A stretch of DNA of 38,603 nt from an uncultured Pelagibacteraceae bacterium (GTDB lineage: Bacteria > Pseudomonadota > Alphaproteobacteria > Pelagibacterales > Pelagibacteraceae): positions 1 to 38,603 of the forward strand of contig CACJNI010000008.1 in NCBI GenBank assembly GCA_902594705.1, written 5' to 3'. Within the stretch, counting starts at the first letter, position 1. Every line of letters starts with the position of its first letter. A program made the translations under genes and the position numbers. Below are positions 6,931 through 14,736 of this stretch, piece after piece. Below the pieces are notes generated by a model. It ran no database searches. It saw nothing but the letters and a program-made list of their open reading frames with translations, and was not told the DNA's origin.

Positions 6931-8400
6931 CTACGGTAGACAATCTAAATAAGTATCAAGATCCCATTGTGTTGTTGCACCAAGGAATTTTTCCCACTCA
7001 TCTCGTTTGTACCAATTAAATACTTTATACATTTCATCTGGCATTGATGATTTTATAACTTCGTCTTCAGCCAATCTATCTAAAGCCTCACCTAAACTTA
7101 GTGGAAGTTTTTTAACATCTTTACCAGCTTTTTGAGCTTCATATATATTTCTAGACTCTGGTTTTGCTGGTTTCATTTTTTTAGATATTCCTTCATCACA
7201 AGCTTTAAGTAATGCTGCACCTAACAAATATGGATTATGCATAGAGTCGACTGATCTGTATTCAAATCTGCCCGGCGCAGATACTCTTAGACCGCAAGTT
7301 CTGTTTTGATAACCCCAGTCAGCGTATACTGGTGCCCAAAAACCTTGATCCCATAATCTTCTATATGAGTTAACTGTTGAAGAACCAATTGCGGTTAAAG
7401 CTGGCAAGTGTTTCATTATACCTGCAATTGATTGTAATCCAATTTTTCCAGGTAATTGCATATCTTTAGTATCAGGCATAAAAGTATTAGTTCCACCTGA
7501 TACATAGCTAAAGACTTCTTCTACACCTGGAAGTTTTTTGTTACCCAATTTGTTTACGGATACTTTTCCACCTTTCCATAAAGACATGTTGGTGTGACAT
7601 CCACTTGCTGAAACTCCCATAAATGGTTTAGTCATAAAACAAGCAATAAGATTATGTTCTCTTGCTACCTGAGCACAAATTTGTCGATAGGTAGATAATC
7701 TGTCTGCGTTTCTTAAAACATTATCAAATGTCCAGTTAAGTTCTAATTGGCCAGGTGCATCTTCATGGTCACCTTGGATCATATCAAGACCCATCGCTTT
7801 TGCGTATTCAATAACCTTCATAAACACAGGTCTTAATGATTCAAATTGATCAATATGATAACAGAAAGGTTTTGAGAAACCTTGTCCAGTTGGAGTTCCG
7901 TCAGGATTTTTTGTTAACCACATCATTTCAGGCTCTGTTCCAACTCTTAATTCTAATCCATGTTTCTTTTTGAACTCATTCATGAAAATTCTAAGATTAC
8001 CTCTGCAGTCACTTGTTAAATGACCACCTGGATTGTTTCTTTCTTCTCTATTTCTAAAACATGTAACAAAAACTCTTCCAACTCTCTTATCCCAAGGCAA
8101 TTGAACAAAAGTTTCTGGATCAGGTATTCCTACCAATTCCATAGCTTCTGGACCATAACCAATATAATTATTATGACGATCTAAAAATAAGTTTGCTGTT
8201 GCTCCATAAACCAATTGAAAACCTTTTTCTGCAGTTCTTTCCCAGTGGTCTGCTGGTATTCCTTTTCCAACAACTCTTCCAGTTACTGAAATAAATTGAT
8301 AATAGATATAAGTAATTCCTAATTCGTTTATTTTTTCTCTAACCTTTTTGACGAGTTTAGCTCTACCTGGTTGGTTTACGTGTTTTTCAAGATCCGTCAT
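6931..8400 (-). CDS. gmaS: Gamma-glutamylmethylamide synthetase (GmaS/GlnT, glutamine-synthetase family)
   Basis: This 489-residue glutamine synthetase relative ligates methylamine to glutamate with ATP, the entry step of the N-methylglutamate pathway. Visible GS landmarks in order are the N-terminal beta-grasp region, the metal-binding GTEPEMMW, EDAPGQLELNW, the ATP/His loop VSASGCHTNMSLW, and the substrate region NSYRRLWDQGFWAPVYADWG followed by NRTCGLRV and RFEYRSVDS. The adenylylation-site region of GlnA is not evident. Start ATG 8400 follows a GGGGGAAG ribosome site. The 11-nt link to mgsA supports GmaS over a plain glutamine synthetase. It could have residual glutamine synthetase activity. 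Confidence 0.9.
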   Translation of the reverse strand: MTDLEKHVNQPGRAKLVKKVREKINELGITYIYYQFISVTGRVVGKGIPADHWERTAEKGFQLVYGATANLFLDRHNNYIGYGPEAMELVGIPDPETFVQLPWDKRVGRVFVTCFRNREERNNPGGHLTSDCRGNLRIFMNEFKKKHGLELRVGTEPEMMWLTKNPDGTPTGQGFSKPFCYHIDQFESLRPVFMKVIEYAKAMGLDMIQGDHEDAPGQLELNWTFDNVLRNADRLSTYRQICAQVAREHNLIACFMTKPFMGVSASGCHTNMSLWKGGKVSVNKLGNKKLPGVEEVFSYVSGGTNTFMPDTKDMQLPGKIGLQSIAGIMKHLPALTAIGSSTVNSYRRLWDQGFWAPVYADWGYQNRTCGLRVSAPGRFEYRSVDSMHNPYLLGAALLKACDEGISKKMKPAKPESRNIYEAQKAGKDVKKLPLSLGEALDRLAEDEVIKSSMPDEMYKVFNWYKRDEWEKFLGATTQWDLDTYLDCLP

Positions 8401-8467
8401 TCTTCCCCCTTTGAATTTTCAGATCAAAAAGGTAACTGAAAAAAAAACGTTTGTCTACTTAGATAAA

Positions 8468-9796
8468 TTAGCTCCAAGGAAACGGACTGTTCGATGTGGG
8501 ATGAAGTTTTCCTTTTTCATATCTATCGAACCTAAACGGTTTTAATAATTCACTTTCATGACCTAAAATTTCTTGTGCAACAAGGTGCCCAACACCTATC
8601 ATTTTATAACCATGATTTGCATCTGCAATCATGTAAACATTTTCAAAAAATCTATCGAATATTGGGAATGAGTCTGGCGTCAAACAACCCAATCCTCCTG
8701 ATGGTCCCTTTCTATACAGATGAGATTTACCAACAAAACGTTTCTGAATATGTGCTAGTGCTGAAGTCCACATATCAGAAAATTTATCAGTGGTTTGATA
8801 TTCTGGAGAATCTATCCCATACGGATCAACATTAACTTCATCAAAATGTTTTTGAACAATGTAAGGTGATGTTCCACCTTGAACTCCCAATCCTTCAATA
8901 TCAGGTTTATAATAAATACCCCATAAGTCTTCTGTAATTATTTTACCATCTTTGTCAGAATAAAGTGGTGCATCTGTATCAACATGAATTACTGGAGGCG
9001 GTTTACCTTCATTAGTTTTTAAATAATCTGCATCTACACCCAACACACCTTCTTGTAAAAACCAGTACTTCCACATTTCAACTTCATGCATTTTTCCATT
9101 TTTAGCATCTTTTATATTAGTAGTTTTTGGCAACTCCAACATATTCCAAAAGTCTCTTACCCATGGTCCTGCTCCAATAACTACCTGATCACAATCAATT
9201 GTACCTTTATCTGTAACCACGCCAGTAATTGCATTGCTGTTACTCCCTCTTTTAAAACCTGTAACCTTTACTCCTTTATGAACGTTTACACCGTTTGAAT
9301 TTGCTTTTTTCTCTAGTGCTTTAATTGAGTCCTTATTAAATGCATATCCACCTTTTTTTTCATGCAAGACTGATGTAATACCTTTTGCTTGCCAATCACT
9401 AAAAATTCCTTGCATATATTTCATGCAATCTTTTTCACCTTCTATAAATTCTGATTCATATCCAATAGCTTTTTGTTGTTCATAAATACTTGCAACATCT
9501 TTATGCATTACTTCTGGAGAAATTTGCATATAGCCAACAGCGTTATATTTAAATGCCTCTGGATCACTTTCCCAAACACTAACTGAATGAGCCATTAATT
9601 CTCTCATTGCTGGTTGAAAATAATTATTTCTAACAACTCCACATGCAATTCCACTTGCACCTGCAGCAGTGTCTTTTTTTTCTAGGACAACTACATCGTT
9701 AGGATTTTTATATTTTTCGGAAAGTTTCCAAGCAGTACTTAACCCGTGAATTCCTCCACCAATTATTACAACTTTTGCTTTTGTCGGTAACGACAT
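8468..9796 (-). CDS. FAD-dependent amine-oxidase-like dehydrogenase (DAO/SoxB-like); candidate dimethylamine step
   Basis: The 442-residue protein from ATG 9796 (a TTG six bases upstream is also open) belongs to the D-amino-acid-oxidase/sarcosine oxidase beta FAD family. The Rossmann motif VVIIGGGIHGLSTAWKLSEKY is near residues 8-28, followed by an acidic strand end VVLEKKD, then GASGIACGVVRNNYF. A late flavin-contact segment reads MIADANHGYKMIGVGH. There is no GcvT domain and no signal peptide, so it is cytoplasmic. It lies between tdm/wHTH (89 nt away) and gmaS (67 nt away), exactly where an enzyme making methylamine from dimethylamine would be expected. No dmmDABC genes are in the window. 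The family also oxidises sarcosine and dimethylglycine, and those are equal alternatives. The start lacks a good ribosome site. Confidence 0.75.
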   Translation of the reverse strand: MSLPTKAKVVIIGGGIHGLSTAWKLSEKYKNPNDVVVLEKKDTAAGASGIACGVVRNNYFQPAMRELMAHSVSVWESDPEAFKYNAVGYMQISPEVMHKDVASIYEQQKAIGYESEFIEGEKDCMKYMQGIFSDWQAKGITSVLHEKKGGYAFNKDSIKALEKKANSNGVNVHKGVKVTGFKRGSNSNAITGVVTDKGTIDCDQVVIGAGPWVRDFWNMLELPKTTNIKDAKNGKMHEVEMWKYWFLQEGVLGVDADYLKTNEGKPPPVIHVDTDAPLYSDKDGKIITEDLWGIYYKPDIEGLGVQGGTSPYIVQKHFDEVNVDPYGIDSPEYQTTDKFSDMWTSALAHIQKRFVGKSHLYRKGPSGGLGCLTPDSFPIFDRFFENVYMIADANHGYKMIGVGHLVAQEILGHESELLKPFRFDRYEKGKLHPTSNSPFPWS

Positions 9797-9850
9797 GAAC
9801 AAACTTTAATTTTTTAGCAAAGGAAAGAATATAATAATTTTTATATATAA

Positions 9851-9877
9851 TTTATATAAATTCTAAATATTTGTCAG
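9851..9877 (-). promoter_or_regulatory. Weak promoter candidate for the FAD dehydrogenase gene
   Basis: On the minus strand CTGACA (9877-9872, five of six) and TATAAA (9856-9851, five of six) are spaced by 15 nt, shorter than ideal. An imperfect hairpin (AAATTCT/AGAATTT) overlaps the region. The 89-nt gap between the wHTH stop and this gene is otherwise plain AT-rich sequence. Confidence 0.25.
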
Positions 9878-9885
9878 AATTTTAT

Positions 9886-10236
9886 TTAAAAACTCAAATT
9901 TTTGAGAGTTTTCAAATATTCGTTAAATTCATTAACAAAATTCTGTGTGGGTAAAACGTACTTTTTTCTATGGTCATTTCCGGTTTTTTCGAGGTAAAAA
10001 AACTCTTTATCACAAGCCTCTTTGATCATTAGTGCAGATTTGGGTCTAGAGGTTTTGAAAAGTCTAGTCTTAAGTTCTTCGACAGATAAGTTTTCATTTA
10101 ATTTATAGGAATTCATCACAATCAACATCATGTGATAATGTGAAGGAGACTTTCTGAAAAAGTAATTACTGGATGTATGGGACAGTTTCATTTGATCTTC
10201 CCAAAATTCCAGTAAATCCTTTGATGATTTTGACAT
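9886..10236 (-). CDS. Small winged-helix (MarR-like) DNA-binding protein coupled to tdm
   Basis: This 116-residue soluble protein has a helical N-terminus (LLEFWEDQMKLSHTSSNYFF), a helix-turn-helix-like stretch (LSVEELKTRLFKTSRPKSALMIKEACDKEFF) and a basic wing (KTGNDHRKKYVLPTQ) followed by a final helix. That is the order seen in MarR-type winged helices, and the DHRKKYVLPT segment resembles the MarR wing. No ligand residues can be named. Its ATG overlaps the tdm stop (TAATG, 10238-10234), so it is made together with the demethylase. The coupling suggests an autoregulator of the TMAO genes, possibly acting at the palindrome 12608-12621. Both DNA binding and target are inference. Confidence 0.65.
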   Translation of the reverse strand: MSKSSKDLLEFWEDQMKLSHTSSNYFFRKSPSHYHMMLIVMNSYKLNENLSVEELKTRLFKTSRPKSALMIKEACDKEFFYLEKTGNDHRKKYVLPTQNFVNEFNEYLKTLKNLSF

Positions 10237-12575
10237 TAAGATTTTACTCGTGTTTTTTGAGGATCGTAATGTGGGAAACCAACAACTTTAGCAGGTATTC
10301 TTTTTTGATGTCCATCAATTTTACCGACTTCAACGTTCATACCTATTTCTGAATGACCTACATCAATTCTGCATAAAGCAATATTTTTATTCAAAGTAGG
10401 AGATAGACATCCGCTTGTAACTACGCCAACTTGGGATCTTCCAATGTGAACGCAATCACCGTGATTAGCTTTTTCTTTGCCTACAAGTTCTAATCCAACT
10501 AATTTCTTTTGCGGATTTTCTTTTCTCTTTATTAATGCTTCTTTACCTATGAAATCTGCTGTTTTTGTTTTTAAAGGAACCGTAAATCCAACACCAGCCT
10601 CAAAAGGGTCAACTTGGCCGTCAAATTCATTACCAAATAATATTAGACCAGCTTCAATTCTTAATAAATCTAATGCTCCAAAACCAGCAGGTATTAATCC
10701 TTCATCTTTTCCAGCTTCCATAAGCACATCCCAAACCGCTGGTGCATCAGAAGGGTGACACCATACTTCGTATCCTAACTCGCCAGTGTATCCAGTTCTA
10801 GAAACCATTAATGGAATTCCACTAAGTTCTTTTACTCTACAGATTGTAAACCTAAACCATTGTAATTCTGAAATAGAAGGTTGTGTTGGTGGAGTAAAAA
10901 TAAACTTTTCTAAAATTTTTCTACTATTTGGTCCTTGTAGAGAAATATTATTTATTTGATCAGTAGAGTTTTTAACTAAAACATTAAACTTTTTCTTTTT
11001 TGCTTGTTCTTTTAACCATTCACCTGCGTATTCATCACCGCATACCCATCTAAATCCATGATCACTCATTTTTAACAATGTGCCATCATCAAACATAGAA
11101 CCATTTTCATAACACATCGAAGAATAAACAATCTGTCCAACCGATAATTTTTTAACATTTCTAGTTAAAGTATAGTCCATCAATTCTTCTGCATCCGGAC
11201 CTAATATTTCAAATTTTCTTAATGAAGATAAATCAATTAAAACTGCTTTTTCTCTGCATGCTGTATATTCATTTATTACTCCATGTTTAGTGTAATCATT
11301 GGGTAGCCAATATCCTCTAGCATCAACAAAGTTTCTTGTTAACTTAGAAGTTCTTTCATGAAATCCTGTATTTTTTGTTAGTTTTAGTTCTGAGTCTGGC
11401 TTCATTCTAAATGCAAAAGATTTTGTAAATTCTCTTTTTTTTTCATAAGTTCTAACAAAAATATCTGTAGGGTTCCATGAATTACATGGATCTATATCAC
11501 TTGGACAGGCTGATGTTCCGCAGGTTAAATCTTTTAAAGCTCTTAATATTACATAATCTCCAGGTCTAGCAAATGATTCATCAGAAAGCACAGTATTTAA
11601 ACCTCCTGCCGAAGTATTAAAAAATAAATTTATAGCGTGCCATCCTTTTTGTCTATTAACCCCAAAATTTTCCATAGCACCACTTAAATTATCTGAGCAA
11701 TTTGGATGCCCAAAATAACCAGCGTCTTCGTAATACTTTGATGTACAAGCAAGATTAAAAGTGTCATGCCTACCAACAGTATCTCTTATTACCTCTACTA
11801 AAGGTTCATGATCTGTATCATAAAATTTTGAATACAATCCTGGTCCTGGAAAAGTATTACCCATAAAGGTCCTGGTTGTTTGCCAATCTAAACCTTTCTC
11901 TATACCTTTACCTAATTTAACTGTATCAAAAGCAACAAAATCTGAACATTGTCTACCAGTTGGACAAATTATTTGAATATAATCTCCTTCTTTAACTTCA
12001 AAAGAAATCGCTGATTGTTTTGCAATATTTTTTTCGTCAAGAGGATCAAAAATTGGATCTGGAATTATTCTATGTTCTTTATGGTCAACAATATTATTTC
12101 TTTTAATAAATAAAGTTAATTCTGTTGGAGGATTTTGTTCATGAACCAACATATCATTGCCAGGGGCAGAAAAAATACAATAACATTTATCTTTTGAAGT
12201 TATTTTAATTTTTTCTCCTGGTGGAGTGTCTTTATCAAAAAGGATTGAAGATTTAGACTTTGCAATTTTAAGATTTCTTTTTTCTAATTGACGTAATGCA
12301 ATTTTTGAGCTTTCTTCATTTCTATTTAAAATTTTGATTATATCATTTTCTGATTTAGAAGATTTTAAATTTAAAATCGATGGATCTGAATTCCCATCAG
12401 AATTAAAAATAACTATTTCGCAAATTTGATTTCCTTCATTATTAATAATTTCAATTTCATCATCTGGAAAAATCTGAACCCCCGTAAGTCCACCGCCATT
12501 AATTACATATCTTTCAACCCCAGGTGGCAAAACATTTAAACCTGGTTCAATTATCCTTAAATTTTCTTCTAACAT
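10236..12575 (-). CDS. tdm: Trimethylamine N-oxide demethylase, DUF1989 + GcvT fusion
   Basis: Tdm splits TMAO into dimethylamine and formaldehyde, the latter captured by tetrahydrofolate. The 779-residue protein has an N-terminal part to ~400 of the DUF1989 (urea-carboxylase-associated) type. It carries a cysteine-rich metal region: GRQCSDFVAFD, the segment FNLACTSKYYEDAGYFGHP with NCSDN after it, and LTCGTSACPSDIDPCNSW. From ~420 it is a GcvT-like aminomethyltransferase/THF domain (GYWLPNDY, GPDAEELMDYTLTRNV, ISLQGPNSRKIL, SRTGYTGELGYEVW, GALDLLRIEAGLILFGNEF). This domain pair is the known Tdm architecture. It heads a leftward operon and is divergent from tmoX. No clear SD precedes ATG 12575. 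A DUF1989-GcvT enzyme for another methylated amine is possible but less likely given tmm and tmo nearby. Confidence 0.9.
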   Translation of the reverse strand: MLEENLRIIEPGLNVLPPGVERYVINGGGLTGVQIFPDDEIEIINNEGNQICEIVIFNSDGNSDPSILNLKSSKSENDIIKILNRNEESSKIALRQLEKRNLKIAKSKSSILFDKDTPPGEKIKITSKDKCYCIFSAPGNDMLVHEQNPPTELTLFIKRNNIVDHKEHRIIPDPIFDPLDEKNIAKQSAISFEVKEGDYIQIICPTGRQCSDFVAFDTVKLGKGIEKGLDWQTTRTFMGNTFPGPGLYSKFYDTDHEPLVEVIRDTVGRHDTFNLACTSKYYEDAGYFGHPNCSDNLSGAMENFGVNRQKGWHAINLFFNTSAGGLNTVLSDESFARPGDYVILRALKDLTCGTSACPSDIDPCNSWNPTDIFVRTYEKKREFTKSFAFRMKPDSELKLTKNTGFHERTSKLTRNFVDARGYWLPNDYTKHGVINEYTACREKAVLIDLSSLRKFEILGPDAEELMDYTLTRNVKKLSVGQIVYSSMCYENGSMFDDGTLLKMSDHGFRWVCGDEYAGEWLKEQAKKKKFNVLVKNSTDQINNISLQGPNSRKILEKFIFTPPTQPSISELQWFRFTICRVKELSGIPLMVSRTGYTGELGYEVWCHPSDAPAVWDVLMEAGKDEGLIPAGFGALDLLRIEAGLILFGNEFDGQVDPFEAGVGFTVPLKTKTADFIGKEALIKRKENPQKKLVGLELVGKEKANHGDCVHIGRSQVGVVTSGCLSPTLNKNIALCRIDVGHSEIGMNVEVGKIDGHQKRIPAKVVGFPHYDPQKTRVKS

Positions 12576-12607
12576 TTTAAATCAATGATTACTTAAGTTT
12601 AAGAATA

Positions 12608-12621
12608 AATCAGTACTGATT
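12608..12621. promoter_or_regulatory. Perfect 14-bp palindrome between tdm and tmoX (candidate operator)
   Basis: AATCAGTACTGATT is a perfect palindrome centred on GTAC. It lies 33 bases left of the tmoX -35 and just downstream of the proposed tdm -10, about 14 nt past it, in the expected early transcribed region of tdm. It is the clearest palindrome in the 141-nt divergent region. The winged-helix protein encoded directly after tdm is the natural candidate binder. I did not find a second exact copy at the tmm, mgd or amt promoters. Confidence 0.5.
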
Positions 12622-12635
12622 AATTGTATATATAA

Positions 12636-12665
12636 ATTTTAGTACCAACTTTTGTTGACTGTAAG
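12636..12665 (-). promoter_or_regulatory. Candidate tdm promoter (minus strand)
   Basis: On the minus strand CTTACA (12665-12660, four of six) and TAAAAT (12641-12636, five of six) are 18 nt apart. Its -35 touches the -35 of the opposing tmoX promoter, so the two polymerases would compete for the same DNA. The leader to the tdm ATG would be about 55 nt and include the palindrome at 12608-12621. Confidence 0.35.
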
Positions 12666-12683
12666 ATTAAATTTAAGGATACT
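12655..12683 (+). promoter_or_regulatory. Candidate tmoX promoter
   Basis: TTGACT (12655-12660, five of six) and GATACT (12678-12683, four of six) are separated by 17 nt. Initiation near 12690 would give a short leader ending in a strong ribosome site GAGAGGAG (12703-12710), 6 nt before ATG 12717. This is the best-formed promoter plus SD in the window, fitting high expression of a binding protein. Confidence 0.5.
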
Positions 12684-12716
12684 TAAATACTTAATATATT
12701 AAGAGAGGAGAAATAA

Positions 12717-13661
12717 ATGAAGAAAATACTATCTTTACTCTCAGCTATAGTAATTACTGTAGTAAGCTTTGCAGGAATATCTAACGCTGACAGTAAAAAA
12801 CCCATTGTGATCCCAACTCATAACTGGTCAAGTCAAATTGTTATGGCCTATGTTATTGGTGGAATCTTTGAAAGCATGGGTAACAATGTTAAATATGTAA
12901 ATGCTGACTCTCAAGCGGTTTACGAGTCAATTAGAATTGGTGATGTAACTATATCTCATGAGGTTTGGGAATCTGCTTTTGGTAAGTCATTTACAACAGC
13001 TTTAGACAAAGGTGGTTTGTTAGACTGGGGTGATCATGAAGCAAGAACTCTTGAGGATATGGGATATCCAAACTGGGTTGTTGAAAAAGGTCTATGTCCA
13101 GGTCTACCAGATTGGACAGCTCTAAAAAATCCAGACTGTGCAAAAAACTTTACAACACCTGACTCTCCAGATGGAAAAGGAAGAATGTTGGAAGGACCAC
13201 AAACTTGGCATGGTGACTTAATCCCTCAAAGGATTGATGCTCTAGGCTTGGGAGATTTATGGTGGGTTAAGTTTGCTGGAGGTGCAGATGCACTTTGGGC
13301 AGAGTTAGCAGCTGCTGAAAAAGAAGGAAGAGGAACTATAATTTTCAACTGGACACCAAACTTTACTGATGGTGCAGGTTTCACATTTATCGACTTCCCT
13401 CCATACACAGCTGGTTGTAGACCAGCAGATGGTGGTGATGGAAAATGTGGTTCTCCGGATGGTTATTTGAAAAAAGCAGTACACGAAGATTTTCCAAAAA
13501 CTCATCCAGATGCAGCAGCAGCGTTCAAAAAATTGTCATTCTCAACTAGTCAAATTGGTGCAATGGCAGCTTTAGTAGACGTTGACAAAATGACTCACGA
13601 AGATGCAGCTAAAAAATGGTTAGCTGATAACGAGTCAACTTGGAAAGCTTTCCTTAAATAA
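12717..13661 (+). CDS. tmoX: Periplasmic TMAO/glycine-betaine-type binding protein (TmoX/OpuAC-like)
   Basis: The 314-residue protein has a Sec signal peptide (residues ~1-24, MKKILSLLSAIVITVVSFAG then NADS). The mature part is the OpuAC/ProX quaternary-amine-binding fold. It is unusually Trp-rich for this organism: THNWSSQIV, EVWESAFG, GPQTWHGD, DLWWVKFAGG and FNWTPNF. Such Trp residues build the aromatic cage for trimethylammonium groups. It is the first gene of the transporter and is followed by a strong terminator, so it should be made in excess over the ATPase and permease. TMAO, glycine betaine, choline or carnitine are all possible ligands. Divergent tdm argues for TMAO, but SAR11 homologues are reported to be multifunctional for betaine. 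Confidence 0.85.
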   Translation: MKKILSLLSAIVITVVSFAGISNADSKKPIVIPTHNWSSQIVMAYVIGGIFESMGNNVKYVNADSQAVYESIRIGDVTISHEVWESAFGKSFTTALDKGGLLDWGDHEARTLEDMGYPNWVVEKGLCPGLPDWTALKNPDCAKNFTTPDSPDGKGRMLEGPQTWHGDLIPQRIDALGLGDLWWVKFAGGADALWAELAAAEKEGRGTIIFNWTPNFTDGAGFTFIDFPPYTAGCRPADGGDGKCGSPDGYLKKAVHEDFPKTHPDAAAAFKKLSFSTSQIGAMAALVDVDKMTHEDAAKKWLADNESTWKAFLK

Positions 13662-13683
13662 GGATAAAAGTTAAAAAATTAAG

Positions 13684-13718
13684 ATCTCCCCCAATTCTGT
13701 TGGGGGGGATTTTTTTTT
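13684..13718 (+). terminator. Strong Rho-independent terminator after tmoX
   Basis: An 11-bp stem (13684-13694 with 13700-13710, one G-U pair, C/G-rich core) with a 5-nt loop is followed by a run of nine T (13710-13718). It sits 22 nt after the tmoX stop and would reduce transcription into the MORN gene and tmoWV while protecting the tmoX mRNA end. Confidence 0.9.
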
Positions 13719-13743
13719 ATAAAGATTTGTGTAAAATATAGTT

Positions 13744-14121
13744 ATGAGAAAATATCTTTTTTACTTTTTTTTAAGTTTATTAATAAGCTCATCAGTTTTT
13801 GCTCGAAGCACCGGATGTAAAGAAGGTAACTGCGAAAATGGATATGGAAAATGGGTTTATACAGATAAAACTACTTATGAAGGTGAGTGGGTAGGAACAA
13901 AAAAAAATGGTCAAGGTGTAGAAACATGGCCAAACGGATATATCTATAAAGGTGAGTTTAAAAACAGTGTTTGGAGTGGAGTTGGAACTTTAACTTTCCC
14001 AGATGGTTCTACTTATGAAGGAGAGTGGGCTAATGGTTTTATGAATGGCAAAGGAACATTTACTTGGGCTAATGGCGACCAAAAAGTAGGAATTTGGAAA
14101 AATGGTAAATTACAAGATTAA
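13744..14121 (+). CDS. Secreted MORN-repeat protein (125 aa)
   Basis: A signal peptide (MRKYLFYFFLSLLISSSVFA) is followed by a short Cys-containing segment (TGCKEGNCENGYGKW) and about four MORN units: TTYEGEWVGTKKNGQG, YIYKGEFKNSVWSGVG, STYEGEWANGFMNGKG and a degenerate last QKVGIWKNGKLQD. MORN repeats form elongated beta-hairpin scaffolds that bind proteins or lipids. The Cys residues are not in a lipobox, so the product is probably periplasmic or envelope-associated. It sits inside the tmo locus between the tmoX terminator and tmoW and overlaps the next gene (TAATG). No reported TmoXWV system that I know needs a MORN protein, so a role in transport is unproven. Confidence 0.85.
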   Translation: MRKYLFYFFLSLLISSSVFARSTGCKEGNCENGYGKWVYTDKTTYEGEWVGTKKNGQGVETWPNGYIYKGEFKNSVWSGVGTLTFPDGSTYEGEWANGFMNGKGTFTWANGDQKVGIWKNGKLQD

Positions 14122-14672
14122 TGTCGAACGAAACTTCATTTAATAAATTAAAAGGATTACCCGAGAACCTAAAACAATTTATAGGACTAATAATTTTAAC
14201 AATAGTCATAATTTCTTCTTTTGCTATTTTAAATAATATATTTAGCGAGGGTGATGAATTAGTTAGAAAAATGAAATTGGAAGAAGAGAGAATTGCAAAG
14301 GAGAGAAAACTAAGTGCATTAATTTCAAAACTTCCTTCGGGTATATTAGTAACTTTTGATGGTACTGATCATTATAAATTATCAGATGAATTGTATGAGG
14401 GAGTGTGTAATGCCACAAAGCTTATCCCCCAAAGAGCAATAATGGGTGCAAATTTCTTAAATTTTAGAGCACATGAAATTTATACTATTAACGGCAATAA
14501 GATTGATGAAACATTTGTTGAATGGGATGCTGAAAAAAAGAAATGTTTTGCAGGTTTTACAGTTAGTGGAAATAACGTAGGAGTAGACGAAACAATTAAA
14601 GTAAGCGGTGAAGCCTTAAGTTTTTTAAGCACTGGAATTGATACAAGGGTTTATTTTATTAAAAATTTTTAA
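14121..14672 (+). CDS. Single-pass membrane protein with periplasmic domain (183 aa), unknown
   Basis: The N-terminal ~18 residues are cytoplasmic, one helix spans about 19-41 (FIGLIILTIVIISSFAILNN), then a charged helical, coiled-coil-like stretch (LVRKMKLEEERIAKERKLSA) leads to a C-terminal domain of ~120 residues rich in beta-like sequence with two Cys (EGVCNATKL, KKKCFAGFTV). I recognise no family. Its ATG overlaps the MORN gene stop, so the two are probably a functional pair at the inner membrane/periplasm. The pair separates tmoX from tmoW. It has no ABC or permease features. Confidence 0.75.
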   Translation: MSNETSFNKLKGLPENLKQFIGLIILTIVIISSFAILNNIFSEGDELVRKMKLEEERIAKERKLSALISKLPSGILVTFDGTDHYKLSDELYEGVCNATKLIPQRAIMGANFLNFRAHEIYTINGNKIDETFVEWDAEKKKCFAGFTVSGNNVGVDETIKVSGEALSFLSTGIDTRVYFIKNF

Positions 14673-14736
14673 TGGAAATAAGCTTCAATTATATTGATTT
14701 TAATTTAATTAATTTTCGTATATTTTTATAAGAATT

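Noticed and set aside
8401..8467. Hairpin TTTTCAG/CTGAAAA before gmaS
   Set aside because: Seven AT-rich pairs with a 13-nt loop are likely by chance at this base composition, and gmaS has a normal SD after it.
9858..9882. Hairpin AAATTCT/AGAATTT between the wHTH gene and the FAD dehydrogenase
   Set aside because: The stem is only 7 bp, A/T-rich, and not followed by a T-run on the transcribed strand, so it is not a convincing terminator.
10477..10758. Open frame of ~90 codons antisense to tdm
   Set aside because: It is a mirror of the GcvT domain coding sequence with no ribosome site and low-complexity composition; many such antisense frames exist in the window and none looks real.
14695..14722. 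Promoter before tmoW (TTGATT ... TATATT)
   Set aside because: The spacing is about 19 nt in very AT-rich DNA; such matches arise easily by chance, so I left it out of the features.
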